Of a stretch of 64,000 nucleotides of DNA, positions 17,243 through 25,806 are shown piece after piece. Under the pieces are notes generated by a model. It saw nothing but the letters and a program-made list of their open reading frames with translations. It was not told the origin of the DNA and searched no databases. Position 1 is the stretch's first letter; each line of letters begins with the position of its first letter. The position numbers were made by a program, and so were the translations under genes. Source of the DNA: Afifellaceae bacterium (GTDB taxonomy: Bacteria; Pseudomonadota; Alphaproteobacteria; Rhizobiales; Afifellaceae). The stretch covers positions 62,001 through 126,000 of the forward strand of contig JANQKG010000036.1 in NCBI GenBank assembly GCA_028281235.1, written 5' to 3'.

Positions 17243-17318
17243 TGGAGCGAATTTGACATTTGAGTCCCACTTGCAGCGACGCTCTTGCTCAAATGTCAAA
17301 TTCAAGAAGCTCCACTAG
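17239..17318. repeat. 80-bp inverted-repeat element, copy A
   Basis: Outer arms CTAGTGGAGC (17239-17248) and GCTCCACTAG (17309-17318), and inner arms GAATTTGACATTTGAG (17249-17264) and CTCAAATGTCAAATTC (17288-17303). The right arm has a five-base bulge, AAGAA, between the two parts, and the loop is 23 bases. Copy B next to it has the same plan with different bases but preserved pairing. It looks like a small MITE or REP-type element in the permease-ATPase gap. Confidence 0.75.
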
Positions 17319-17333
17319 GTACATAGACTGACG

Positions 17334-17409
17334 AGTGGTCCTTATGATTCCGACATTTGCTCGGGCGAGGGCTGGAAAGGGGTAGCAAATGTCGGAATCG
17401 GACCACTAG
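17334..17409. repeat. inverted-repeat element, copy B, related to copy A
   Basis: Arms AGTGGTCC + GATTCCGACATTTGCT (17334-17361, with a TTAT bulge between) and AGCAAATGTCGGAATC + GGACCACT (17384-17407), loop 22 bases. Read against copy A in the opposite orientation, outer arm, bulge position and inner arm line up. Changes on one arm (AG to TC, TTT to CCG region) are matched on the other. It ends ten bases before the ATPase ATG, so it may influence that gene's expression. Confidence 0.75.
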
Positions 17410-17418
17410 GGAAGGGGC

Positions 17419-18528
17419 ATGGCGCGTCTGGCAGTTCAGGGATTGCGGAAATCCTACGGCAAGGTTGAGGCCCTCAAGGGCGTCGACCTCGACATCGCCG
17501 AAGGTGAGTTCTGCGTGTTTGTCGGGCCGTCGGGCTGCGGCAAGTCGACGTTGCTGCGCTCGATCGCCGGGCTTGAGGAGATCGATTCCGGCACAATCGC
17601 CATCGACGGTAATGTCGTGAATACGCTGAGGCCGCGCGACCGCAACATAGCGATGGTGTTCCAGAATTACGCGCTCTATCCCTATCTCAGCGTCTTTGAG
17701 AACATCGCCTTCGGCCTCCGCGCCCGCAAGGTGCCGAACGCTGAGATCAAGTCACGCGTCTCCAATGCCGCTGAGATGCTCGGCATCGAAGCGCTGCTTG
17801 AACGCATGCCGCGGCAATTGTCGGGCGGCCAGCGGCAGCGCGTCGCCATCGGGCGCGCGGTCGTGCGCGATGCGCTTCTGTTCCTGTTCGACGAGCCGCT
17901 CTCCAACCTCGACGCGCAGCTCCGCGACGGTATGCGCGCGGAGATCAAGCGCCTCCATCAGGAGATCGGCAAGACGACGATCTACGTCACCCACGATCAG
18001 ATCGAGGCCATGACGCTGGCGGACCGCATCGTGCTTCTGCGCGACGGCATCATCGAGCAGCAGGGCGCGCCGCTCGATCTGTTCGAGCGACCCGCCACCC
18101 GGTTCGTCGCCGGCTTCCTTGGCTCGCCGCAGATGAACTTCGTGGCGACGCACCTCGACCACGTCGACGGCGCGCTCACATTGATCTTCGACGAGGGTCG
18201 CAAGCTGCCGCTCGACCCGGCGCGCGCCGCCGCCTTCGACAAATATCGCAGTCGCGACGTGATCCTCGGCGTTCGGCCGGAGCATATCGCGCGCGCCTCA
18301 GGCGGCGCACCGCAGAAGCCCGCCGATGCGTCGATTAATGCCCTGATCGATCTCGTCCAGCCGACGGGCACGCGCACCTACGCGCAGTTCCGGCTGAACG
18401 AGACGGAAATCACCGTCGAGCTGCCCTCGCACAGTGTGGAGCATCCCGGCACCACGATTGAGCTTCTGTTCGACATGAGCCGCGTGATCCTCATCGATCC
18501 GCAAACCCAGCACGTCATCCAGGGATAG
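17419..18528 (+). CDS. sugar ABC transporter ATP-binding protein (MalK/UgpC type)
   Basis: 369 residues. Walker A GPSGCGKST, signature LSGGQRQRVAIGRAV, Walker B FLFDEPLSNLDAQL and H-loop VTHDQIEAMTL are all intact, followed by the MOP/TOBE domain with GVRPEHIARA. It is the cognate ATPase of the permeases at 15483-17242. The AGGGAAGGGGC ribosome site lies immediately after the palindromic element copy B. It is a paralogue of the ATPase at 3328, about half identical by eye. Confidence 0.9.
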   Translation: MARLAVQGLRKSYGKVEALKGVDLDIAEGEFCVFVGPSGCGKSTLLRSIAGLEEIDSGTIAIDGNVVNTLRPRDRNIAMVFQNYALYPYLSVFENIAFGLRARKVPNAEIKSRVSNAAEMLGIEALLERMPRQLSGGQRQRVAIGRAVVRDALLFLFDEPLSNLDAQLRDGMRAEIKRLHQEIGKTTIYVTHDQIEAMTLADRIVLLRDGIIEQQGAPLDLFERPATRFVAGFLGSPQMNFVATHLDHVDGALTLIFDEGRKLPLDPARAAAFDKYRSRDVILGVRPEHIARASGGAPQKPADASINALIDLVQPTGTRTYAQFRLNETEITVELPSHSVEHPGTTIELLFDMSRVILIDPQTQHVIQG

Positions 18529-18567
18529 CGGCGCGGCGAGGCAGTCGAGAAAAGGGGAGAGGCGCCC

Positions 18568-20544
18568 ATGAGCCCGTCACAATCCATCACGCTGTTCGGC
18601 ACCGAAGAGCCGGCCGAGGCGCCGATCGTGCTCACCGCCGGTTCGCTCGAGGCGACCCTCGACGCCGGCAATCTGCGCTACATCAAGGTCGGTGGGATCG
18701 AAGCGCTCCGCGGCGTCGCCTTCCTGTCGCGCAACCGAAACTGGGCGACATACAGCCCCGAAATTTCCGACCTGAAGATTGAGCGGACAAGCGACGGCTT
18801 CACGGTCACTTATGAGGCGCTCTGTCGCGACGACGAGCAATCCTTCCGCTATAGCGCGCGGATTGAGGGCCGCGCTGACGGCAGCCTGACCTTTGAAGCC
18901 GACGGCGAAGCGCTGACCGATTTCGTCACCAACCGCACCGGCTTCGTCGTGTTGCATGCGCTCCACGGCGTCGTCGGCGAACCACTGACGGTGGAGCACA
19001 CGGACGGCAAGATTGTCGAAAGCCGCTTCCCCGCGCTGATCGATCCGGATTGTCCGTTCCGCGACGTGCGCGCGCTCACCCACGAGATCGCGCCGGGCGT
19101 GAAGGTCACCTGCCGCATGGAGGGCGACGCCTACGAGATGGAGGACCATCGCAACTGGATGGACGCCTCCTACAAGACCTATGTGCGGCCGCTGGCGCTG
19201 CCCTGGCCCTACACGATCGCCAAGGGCGAGAAGGCGCCACAGCGCGTGACGCTGAAAGTGGAGGGCGCACCCGCTGCCGCAGCGTCCGACGGCTCTGAAG
19301 TCGCTGTTTCTATTGGCCCCGCGAACGGCAAGATGATGCCGCGCCTCGGCCTGGCCGTGCCGGCGGAGAACGCCGAAACGGCGCTTGCGCGGGCCGAAAC
19401 GCTGAAGGCCGTCGGCGCGGGCTTCCTTGTCTGCCACTTCGATCCGCGCCAAGGCCACGACGCCGCGACGATGCAGACCTACGGCAAGCTCGGCGCAGCG
19501 CTTGATGCTGAGCTGGTGCTTGAAGCCGTGATTCCGTGCCTCGACGCCGACGGCAATCCGAGCGCCGACAACACGATCCTCAAACGCGACATGGCGGCAA
19601 TCGCCGACGCGGCGGCGGGCGTTCCCTTCGCACGCGTCGCCGTTTCGCCGTCGTCCGATCTCAAATGCACGCTGCCCGGCGCGACCTTCCCACCGGCCCC
19701 GAGCTGGGCGGCGCTTTTCGACGCGGCGCGTGGGGCGTTTCCCGGCGCGATCATCGGCGGCGGCATGTTCAGCTACTTCACCGAGCTGAACCGCAAGCGG
19801 CCGCCGGCGGAACTGCTCGATTTCATCTGCCACACCGGCTCGCCCATCGTGCATGCCGGCGACGACGTCTCCGTCACCGAAGCGCTGGAGGCGTTGCCGT
19901 CGATCTTCAATTCCGTGCGCGCCTTCGGCGGCGGCAAGCCCTATTGGGTGTTTCCCACCGCCATCTCCATGCGCCAGAATCCCTACGGCGCCGCTCCTTT
20001 GGAGAACCCCGACAACACTCGCCAAGCCATGAGCCGCGTTGACCCGCGCGAGCGCGGACTGATCGGCGCGGCCTGGTATGCCGGCTACCTGGCACACGCC
20101 GCCAATACTGGCGTTGACGCGGTGACACTCGCCGCCACTTCCGGCCCGTCCGGCGTCGTCTATACCAAGCAGCCGCATCAGCAGCCCTGGTTCGACGAGG
20201 CGGGCGCGGCCGTCTTTCCGCATTTCCATGTCATCGCCGGCCATGCGGCACTGCCGGGCGCGGCCGTGCACGAGGCGACAATCAGCGATCCCCGCGCGGT
20301 TCAGGCGCTCGCCGTCGCAGGCGCCGACGGCATGCACCTATGGCTTGCCAACCTCACCGGCGCGCCGCAGGCGGTCAGCCTGTCCGGCGTCAACGGTGCT
20401 GCGGAAGGCTTGGTCCTCGATGAGGCAAACTTCGAGGCAGCATGCCGCGATCCCGGCTGGGCAGCCAGTGCCCCGCGCACGACAGTGAACAGCGGGAAGC
20501 TGACGCTCAGCCCCTACGCTGTCGCGGAGCTGCGGTTTGGCTGA
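18568..20544 (+). CDS. apnL: ApnL-like D-apionate (apionolactone) lactonase
   Basis: 658 residues, no signal peptide, cytoplasmic. The protein opens with an immunoglobulin-like or beta-sandwich region (ITLFGTEEPAEAPIVLTAGS; EALRGVAFLSRNRNWATY) and continues into a long alpha/beta region with RLGLAVPAENAETALARAE, FRDVRALTHEIAPG and YWVFPTAISMRQNPYGA. Length and order resemble the ApnL lactonase family that opens D-apionolactone in D-apionate catabolism, and the link with ApnO-, OiaK- and RuBisCO-like genes supports this. The assignment depends more on gene context than on recognised catalytic residues. It is the last gene of the transporter operon; an AAGGGGAGAGG site precedes the ATG. Confidence 0.62.
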   Translation: MSPSQSITLFGTEEPAEAPIVLTAGSLEATLDAGNLRYIKVGGIEALRGVAFLSRNRNWATYSPEISDLKIERTSDGFTVTYEALCRDDEQSFRYSARIEGRADGSLTFEADGEALTDFVTNRTGFVVLHALHGVVGEPLTVEHTDGKIVESRFPALIDPDCPFRDVRALTHEIAPGVKVTCRMEGDAYEMEDHRNWMDASYKTYVRPLALPWPYTIAKGEKAPQRVTLKVEGAPAAAASDGSEVAVSIGPANGKMMPRLGLAVPAENAETALARAETLKAVGAGFLVCHFDPRQGHDAATMQTYGKLGAALDAELVLEAVIPCLDADGNPSADNTILKRDMAAIADAAAGVPFARVAVSPSSDLKCTLPGATFPPAPSWAALFDAARGAFPGAIIGGGMFSYFTELNRKRPPAELLDFICHTGSPIVHAGDDVSVTEALEALPSIFNSVRAFGGGKPYWVFPTAISMRQNPYGAAPLENPDNTRQAMSRVDPRERGLIGAAWYAGYLAHAANTGVDAVTLAATSGPSGVVYTKQPHQQPWFDEAGAAVFPHFHVIAGHAALPGAAVHEATISDPRAVQALAVAGADGMHLWLANLTGAPQAVSLSGVNGAAEGLVLDEANFEAACRDPGWAASAPRTTVNSGKLTLSPYAVAELRFG

Positions 20545-20925
20545 AGCTTGATGGGCGGGTGCCCGTAGCTAGGCTTTTCCGGTGCCGGCTAACATCATAA
20601 CATATTGTAATACATAAATTATTATAGAATAGAGTATTGCACATACCATCAACGATACCAACTGCGGGGTCAGGCAACCATGAGTGGGGCCGCTAAGACG
20701 CCTGGCAGAGTAGCTGAAGTCGCACGAGTGGTACGCGTGCAGACAGGCGATCGCCTTTGGAATCAGTCACTCCCGTGATACTCCGACGGGGTTCGGGGCG
20801 CACAGATTACGCAGGGGACAGGCCGCCGATCTGCCTAGCTGCAGGTCCCTTGGTGGGAGCCTGGACTCAAGCTCGGCGCTGCGTATAGCTGATACCACTT
20901 AAGGTGCAACTATGACGCATGGGCG

Positions 20926-21171
20926 ATGACACGCGGGCCAAACGAGGCCATCGAGGTGCTCTTGGAGTGCCACGCAAGTGAAATCGACGTCCGCGTGAAC
21001 GTCGGCGTCGGCGTTATGATCATCAAGACAAGCGAAGGGCGCGTCATCGTTTCCACGGCGCAAGCCATGCTGGAAGAGCTGATGCTGCGCATCCGACTGG
21101 CGCTTGACGGCGCTGAGAGCCACGCGCCCGGCCGCAGGTCTGAGCCATCGGACGGCTCCGACCCAGCCTAG
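20926..21171 (+). CDS. small hypothetical protein (doubtful)
   Basis: 81 residues. The first 60 look protein-like, with alternating hydrophobic residues (IDVRVNVGVGVMIIKTSEGR, then a helix AQAMLEELMLRIRLAL); the tail is Ser/Pro/Arg-rich and disordered. There is no good ribosome-binding site, recognisable family or operon partner. It could be a remnant or a chance frame. Confidence 0.25.
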   Translation: MTRGPNEAIEVLLECHASEIDVRVNVGVGVMIIKTSEGRVIVSTAQAMLEELMLRIRLALDGAESHAPGRRSEPSDGSDPA

Positions 21172-21671
21172 CAACCGTCAATCATTCGGCTGGATTGCGC
21201 GTTGTTTCTACCCGGCTCGATCCCGGTCGAGCGCGGGGCCACCATATGAAGAAGTAGTCGCCGACACGCCACACAGGAACCTCGCGCCGCCATTCCTCGC
21301 GGCGAAGGTATCGCTTGTGCTTGAATTTCAGCACGCCAAGCCAGAGCGACAAACGAACTGGGTACATAGCGACAACAGCCCAGGTGTTCTTAGATCTTTA
21401 TTGCAGAATGTGTCGAATGATTGGCGGTTTAACTCGGTATTTGATGATAATTTGAGTCTATTTCGGCGCCTAAACAGGGGGCACCGCGCTCTGGCGCGCT
21501 CTGGACCATGCGCGGTTCGCCTTGGGAGATGCGTTGCCGACTTTCGCGGATCACCTAGCCGATCAGGTCTCCGATTTCGTCTCTTGCCAAGGTTTTGACA
21601 GACTTATACCTGATCGGGATGCGGGGGGGTGGCTCGGTGATTCTTCTTCGGGCGCACCCGGTTCGACTTTA

Positions 21672-21782
21672 GAGCATGATCCCAAGAAGCATGCCTCGGA
21701 ATGCAATCCGCGGCGGCTGCCGATCTTCCGCCTTCGCGAAGCCCGCTTCGGCGGACGAAGCAAGGTCGGAAAGATCATGCTC
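21672..21782. repeat. palindromic intergenic repeat with GAGCATGATC ends
   Basis: Outer arms GAGCATGATC (21672-21681) and GATCATGCTC (21773-21782) enclose about 90 bp containing an inner hairpin, TCCGCC / GGCGGA, with CGAAGC-CC-GCTTCG at its tip. Alphaproteobacterial genomes commonly carry intergenic repeats with such GAGCATGATC ends. It probably marks a REP-like element. Confidence 0.5.
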
Positions 21783-21896
21783 CAATAACAAGAGCGAGCG
21801 CCTGCGCGGCTCAACCAGACGCGGGCAACGCTCACGGCTTAGGTCTGGTGTGAACTCTAACCCGGGCGCTTGCGGCGTGCCTGATAGGTGTGTGGC

Positions 21897-22685
21897 GTGA
21901 TCGATCTGCACTGCCACCTGTTGCCCCAAATCGATGACGGGGCAGAGAGCCTGGCGGAGTCACTGGAGATGGCGCGGATGGCGACCGCCGATGGGATTTC
22001 GGTCATCGCCTGCACGCCTCATATTCTGCCCGGCGTCTACAACAATGACGGCCCCAAGATCAGTGCAGCGGTTGCAGAGCTTCAGCGCAAGCTTGATGAG
22101 GAGGGCATCCCTCTCGTTCTCACGATTGGAGCGGATGCCCATATCGCGCCCGATCTGCTGGACGGACTGAGAAGTGGACGCGTTCCCTCGCTGCGCGGTT
22201 CGCGCTACCTGCTGCTTGAGCCGCCGCAGACGATCGTGCCGCCGCGCTTTGATGATCATCTGTTCAGCCTCCTGAGCGCCGGCTACGTTCCGATCATCAC
22301 GCATCCGGAGCGGTTGGCTTGGCCCGACAGCGACTATGGTGTGTTTGAACGCATTGTCCGGTCGGGTGGATGGATGCAACTGACCGGCGGGTCCCTGCTC
22401 GGCCGTTTCGGGCAACGGGCGCAGGCGCTGGCGGAGCGGATGCTGGAAGACGGCCTGGTGCATATCATCGCGACGGACGCGCACAACATTGCGCGTCGTC
22501 CGCCGCTTCTCTCCGATGCCTGCAGGGCGGCCAGTGCGCTTGTGGGGGAGGAGGAGGCTTTTCGCTTGGTTAGCACCCGGCCTGCGGGTATTCTGAAAGA
22601 TATGGACCCGAGCGCGCTACCGCCGCCGGTGCGGGCGGAGCCGCCACGCGGACCGGTCCGACGGGAGCGATTGGCGAGGAGCTGA
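21897..22685 (+). CDS. CpsB/CapC-type PHP-domain tyrosine-protein phosphatase
   Basis: About 262 residues. I prefer the GTG at 21897 (protein MIDLHCHLLPQIDDGAESL) with an AGG eight bases upstream; an in-frame GTG at 21888 is possible. PHP metal-binding motifs are visible: DLHCHLLPQIDDG at the N-terminus, CTPHILPG near residue 40, ITHPERL in the middle and IIATDAHN towards the end. The family removes phosphate from the tyrosine-rich tail of bacterial tyrosine kinases that control polysaccharide chain assembly. The Wzc-like kinase gene lies two genes downstream in the same operon, which fits a kinase-phosphatase pair. Confidence 0.88.
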   Translation: MIDLHCHLLPQIDDGAESLAESLEMARMATADGISVIACTPHILPGVYNNDGPKISAAVAELQRKLDEEGIPLVLTIGADAHIAPDLLDGLRSGRVPSLRGSRYLLLEPPQTIVPPRFDDHLFSLLSAGYVPIITHPERLAWPDSDYGVFERIVRSGGWMQLTGGSLLGRFGQRAQALAERMLEDGLVHIIATDAHNIARRPPLLSDACRAASALVGEEEAFRLVSTRPAGILKDMDPSALPPPVRAEPPRGPVRRERLARS

Positions 22686-22687
22686 GG

Positions 22688-23419
22688 TTGACAACAAGGC
22701 GCACTGCCTGTGTGGCGAGGCTGGCGGGCCTGCTGCTCCTCATGGGGCTGGTGGCTGCCTGTTCATCCTCCAACAGCGGCTCGGGCGGCACAGGGGCCGT
22801 GAAGCGTATGAACACGCTGCCGGCGCCGGAAGTTCTGGCCGCGATTCCCAACGCCGACCAGGTCGTCTATCGCGTCGGCCCTTCAGACGTCCTGGAGGTG
22901 TCGGTGTTCCAGGTGGAGGATTTAGACAGGACGGTGCAAGTGAGCGCCGGCGGGCAGATCGCCCTGCCGCTGATCGGCAAGATCGCTGCCGGCGGCAAGA
23001 CCGTTGCCGAGCTTGAGGCCGAGATCGCGGACAAATACGGAGCGAGATATCTGCAATCGCCGCAGGTGAGCGTCTTCGTCAAGGAAGCCAATAGTCAAAG
23101 GGTGACTGTGTCCGGTGCCGTCAACAAGCCGGGCATGGTGGCGCTGACGGGCCCCACCACATTGCTGCAGACGGTGGCGCTGTCAGGCGGCTTGACGCCG
23201 GCGGCCGATCCCCGCGGCGTGCTGGTGTTTCGGACCGTGGACCAGCAGCGCATGGCGGCAAAATTCGACCTGGCGGCGATCGGTTCCGGAAAGGCGCAGG
23301 ACCCGGTGCTTCACGGCGGCGATATCGTCGTGGTAGACCAATCCGGCTTGCGCGGCGCTTTGGGTCAGGTCAGGGACAACATTCCGGTGTTCGGATTGTT
23401 CAGTGCGTTGCTGATTTGA
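22688..23419 (+). CDS. outer-membrane polysaccharide export lipoprotein (Wza/OPX family)
   Basis: 243 residues with a TTG start at 22688; AGGAG seven bases upstream decides it. The lipoprotein signal peptide ends at the lipobox LVAAC. A Poly_export domain (VVYRVGPSDVLEVSVFQVED) and SLBB-type repeat (VTVSGAVNKPGMVALTGPTT) follow. It is shorter than enterobacterial Wza (about 380) but usual for the alphaproteobacterial ExoF-like class. It would form the periplasm-to-outside channel for the polymer together with the Wzc-like protein encoded 41 bp downstream. Confidence 0.88.
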   Translation: MTTRRTACVARLAGLLLLMGLVAACSSSNSGSGGTGAVKRMNTLPAPEVLAAIPNADQVVYRVGPSDVLEVSVFQVEDLDRTVQVSAGGQIALPLIGKIAAGGKTVAELEAEIADKYGARYLQSPQVSVFVKEANSQRVTVSGAVNKPGMVALTGPTTLLQTVALSGGLTPAADPRGVLVFRTVDQQRMAAKFDLAAIGSGKAQDPVLHGGDIVVVDQSGLRGALGQVRDNIPVFGLFSALLI

Positions 23420-23460
23420 CAGATCGCATCCGGATAGATGACCGGATCTAAGGGGGCCGA

Positions 23461-25797
23461 ATGAACAACCAGCCCGACCCAAACGACTGGACGGGCACAC
23501 CCCAGGAGCGGATGCCTGCGCCACGGCGGGAGCGCGAGCCCGTGCCTTGGAAGCCGGCGCCAGCCGGATATCCCGCATATGGGGCGGATTATGACGCGCC
23601 GGAGGAGGGGAACTTTGTCCACGACCTTTGGCGCTACTTCTGGATTCTGTTTCGCCATCGCTGGGTCGTTCTGGGCATCACAGTCTTCTTCCTGTGCGCC
23701 GGGCTTCTGATCACCTTTCTTTCCACGCCGATCTATCGTGCCAGCGTCACCCTGCAGATCGACCGTGAGCCGGCCAGAATCCTCAATATGGAGCAAGTCC
23801 AGGCGGATATCGGCAGCGAGCGCCTCTTCTATGCCACGCAATACGAGATTCTAAAGAGCCGATCGCTGGCCGAGCAGGTGGTCTCCAATTTCAGCGTCGC
23901 CGACCTTGAGCAATTCACCGGGCAGAACGTCATCTCCCCATGGGCTAGAATCTGGCGCACGCTCACCGGAGCGAATGCCCCAGAGGACGAAGAAGTCGAC
24001 GTCGCGAGACTTCAAAGCGCGGCTGTTGGACAGGTCATGAGACGGCTTACGGTGCAGCCGGTCGCCACTTCACGGGTTGTACGTCTCAGCTATGACTACC
24101 CCGATGCGGGCTGGGCACAGAGAGTCGCCAATTCGGTCGCTAACACCTACGTGTCCCTGACCCTGGACAGGCGCTTTGAGGCGTCGTCCTATGCGCGGGA
24201 TTTTCTGGAGGAGCGTCTCAAGGAGCTGAAGCTCAAGCTGGAGGATTCCGAAGCGGAGCTCGTCGCCTACGCGCAGCGGGAAGGCATCGTCAACGTCGAC
24301 GAGCGCAAGAGCTTGGTGTCCAGCGAGCTTGAGACGCTGAGCGGGCAGCTCGGCGATGCCAGCCGCGCACGGCTGACGGCAGAGCAGCTCCTGCGGCAGG
24401 CTGAAGCCACCGACGGTCTGGCTCTGCCGCAGATTCTCGCCGACGAATCCATCGCGAAAATGCGTGAACGTCGCGCCGAGCTCTCTGCGGAATACCAGGA
24501 CAAGCTCAGCTTCTTCAAACCGGACTATCCGGAAATGCTGAAGCTGCAGGCTCAGATCACCGAGACCGACCGACAGATCAAAGAGGCGGTCGACATCGTT
24601 CGGCTGTCGCTCAGAGCCGACTATGAGGCGCTGACGGCACAGGAGCAAAGCCTCCAGCAGGAACTGGAATCTCTGAAGACGGAGGTTCTCGACCTTGAAG
24701 GCCGCGGGATTCAGTACCGGATACTTCAGCGCGAGGTCGACACCAACCGCGAACTCTATGACGGTCTTCTCCAGCGCTACAAGGAAGTGGGCGTCGCCGG
24801 TGCCGTGGGCACCAACAATGTGTCGATCGTCGACCAGGCGGCGCGGCCCAGAGCGCCCTTCAAGCCGAGCCTCTCCAAGAACCTCGCATTGGCATTTGCA
24901 TTCGGCCTTTTCTGTGGTGGCCTTGCGGCGTTTGGCATTGAGTTCCTGGACGACACGTTCAAGGTCCCGGAGGAGATCGAAAGCAATCTGGGTCTTCCCG
25001 TGCTGGGGATCATACCGCTTTCCGCGGATGCCGGATCGCTGAAGACGGCGCTGGCCGATCCACGCTCGTCGCTTTCGGAGGCCTATCGCTCGCTGCGGAC
25101 GGCATTGCAGTTCTCAACCGCCGACGGCGCGCCGCGAACCGTGCTGGTAACCAGCTCCCGTCCCGGAGAGGGGAAGTCGACCACGTCGCTGGCGGTCGCC
25201 AGAAACTTCGCCCAGCTCGGGCAGAAGGTGCTGTTGATCGATGCGGATCTGCGCAATCCGTCTCTTCATAAGGTCTTGAGCTGCGCAGCGTCAGCGGGTC
25301 TCTCCAACTACCTGACGGGCAACGCCATGCCGTCCGGCGTCTTCCAGAACACTGACGACGAGGGCCTGACCTTCATGGCGTGCGGTCCGCTGCCGCCCAA
25401 CCCGGCGGAGCTGCTTGCCGGTCCTAAGATGGCGTCTCTGCTATCGGTCGCGAGCGAAAAGTTCGACATTGTCGTCATCGACGGCCCGCCGGTGATGGGC
25501 ATTGCCGACGCACCGCTCCTGGCAAGTGTCACGGAGGGAACGCTTCTGGTCGTGGAGGCCGGCCAGACACGGCGTGGCGTCACGCAGGGCGCGCTGAAAC
25601 GGCTCCATTTCGCCCGCGCTCAGGTCGTCGGTGCATTGCTAAGCAAGTTCAATGCACGCAGCGTCGGCCATACGTACGGCTACGGCTACGGGTATGGCTA
25701 CGGTTACGGCTATGGCGACACCGAGTATTACGGCTACGGCACGCAGTCCACACCCAAGCTTGAGGATGAGTCGGTGGAGCGACTCGAAAAGGCCTAG
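23461..25797 (+). CDS. polysaccharide co-polymerase / BY-type tyrosine kinase (Wzc/ExoP-like)
   Basis: 778 residues. A proline-rich cytoplasmic start is followed by a membrane segment (VVLGITVFFLCAGLLITFLS), a long periplasmic Wzz domain rich in coiled coil (residues about 90-470), a second membrane segment (LALAFAFGLFCGGLAAFGIE) and a cytoplasmic kinase. Kinase motifs are Walker A SRPGEGKST (about 565), Walker A' LLIDADLRNPS (about 590) and Walker B IVVIDGPPV (about 670). The C-terminal tyrosine cluster is unusual: seven Tyr-Gly pairs at 739-752, then DTEYYGYG. It sets chain length and drives export; cycles of tail phosphorylation are undone by the PHP phosphatase encoded upstream. Confidence 0.92.
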   Translation: MNNQPDPNDWTGTPQERMPAPRREREPVPWKPAPAGYPAYGADYDAPEEGNFVHDLWRYFWILFRHRWVVLGITVFFLCAGLLITFLSTPIYRASVTLQIDREPARILNMEQVQADIGSERLFYATQYEILKSRSLAEQVVSNFSVADLEQFTGQNVISPWARIWRTLTGANAPEDEEVDVARLQSAAVGQVMRRLTVQPVATSRVVRLSYDYPDAGWAQRVANSVANTYVSLTLDRRFEASSYARDFLEERLKELKLKLEDSEAELVAYAQREGIVNVDERKSLVSSELETLSGQLGDASRARLTAEQLLRQAEATDGLALPQILADESIAKMRERRAELSAEYQDKLSFFKPDYPEMLKLQAQITETDRQIKEAVDIVRLSLRADYEALTAQEQSLQQELESLKTEVLDLEGRGIQYRILQREVDTNRELYDGLLQRYKEVGVAGAVGTNNVSIVDQAARPRAPFKPSLSKNLALAFAFGLFCGGLAAFGIEFLDDTFKVPEEIESNLGLPVLGIIPLSADAGSLKTALADPRSSLSEAYRSLRTALQFSTADGAPRTVLVTSSRPGEGKSTTSLAVARNFAQLGQKVLLIDADLRNPSLHKVLSCAASAGLSNYLTGNAMPSGVFQNTDDEGLTFMACGPLPPNPAELLAGPKMASLLSVASEKFDIVVIDGPPVMGIADAPLLASVTEGTLLVVEAGQTRRGVTQGALKRLHFARAQVVGALLSKFNARSVGHTYGYGYGYGYGYGYGDTEYYGYGTQSTPKLEDESVERLEKA

Positions 25798-25806
25798 CCC
25801 AGGCCC

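Larger units (their letters stand above)
20545..21896. other. 1.35-kb gene-poor border between catabolic island and exopolysaccharide locus
   Basis: No ORF here has convincing coding character apart from a doubtful 81-codon frame (20926-21171). The stretch includes an AT-rich patch at about 20591-20655, unusual in this GC-rich sequence, and a palindromic repeat at 21672-21782. It has the look of degraded or inserted DNA, and the promoter of the polysaccharide operon should lie near its right end. Confidence 0.55.

Noticed and set aside
18577-20337. 586-codon open frame antisense to the ApnL-like gene
   Set aside because: It is a mirror of a real gene in GC-rich DNA. It is His/Arg-rich, has no recognisable domain, and the sense frame has a ribosome site and operon context.
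20700-20830. Stretch resembling a class II tRNA (GAGTGGTA..., CTTTGGAATC)
   Set aside because: Acceptor and T arms could not be paired and there is no CCA end. The resemblance is limited to short motifs.
21205-21241. tRNA-like 3' end (CTCGATC loop followed by GGCCACCA)
   Set aside because: The T-stem is only four base pairs, no matching 5' acceptor strand or anticodon arm is present upstream, so no tRNA can be folded.
21104-21598. 164-codon open frame in the border region
   Set aside because: Composition is not protein-like (Arg/Ser/Pro-rich with no hydrophobic pattern). There is no ribosome site, and it overlaps noncoding repeats.
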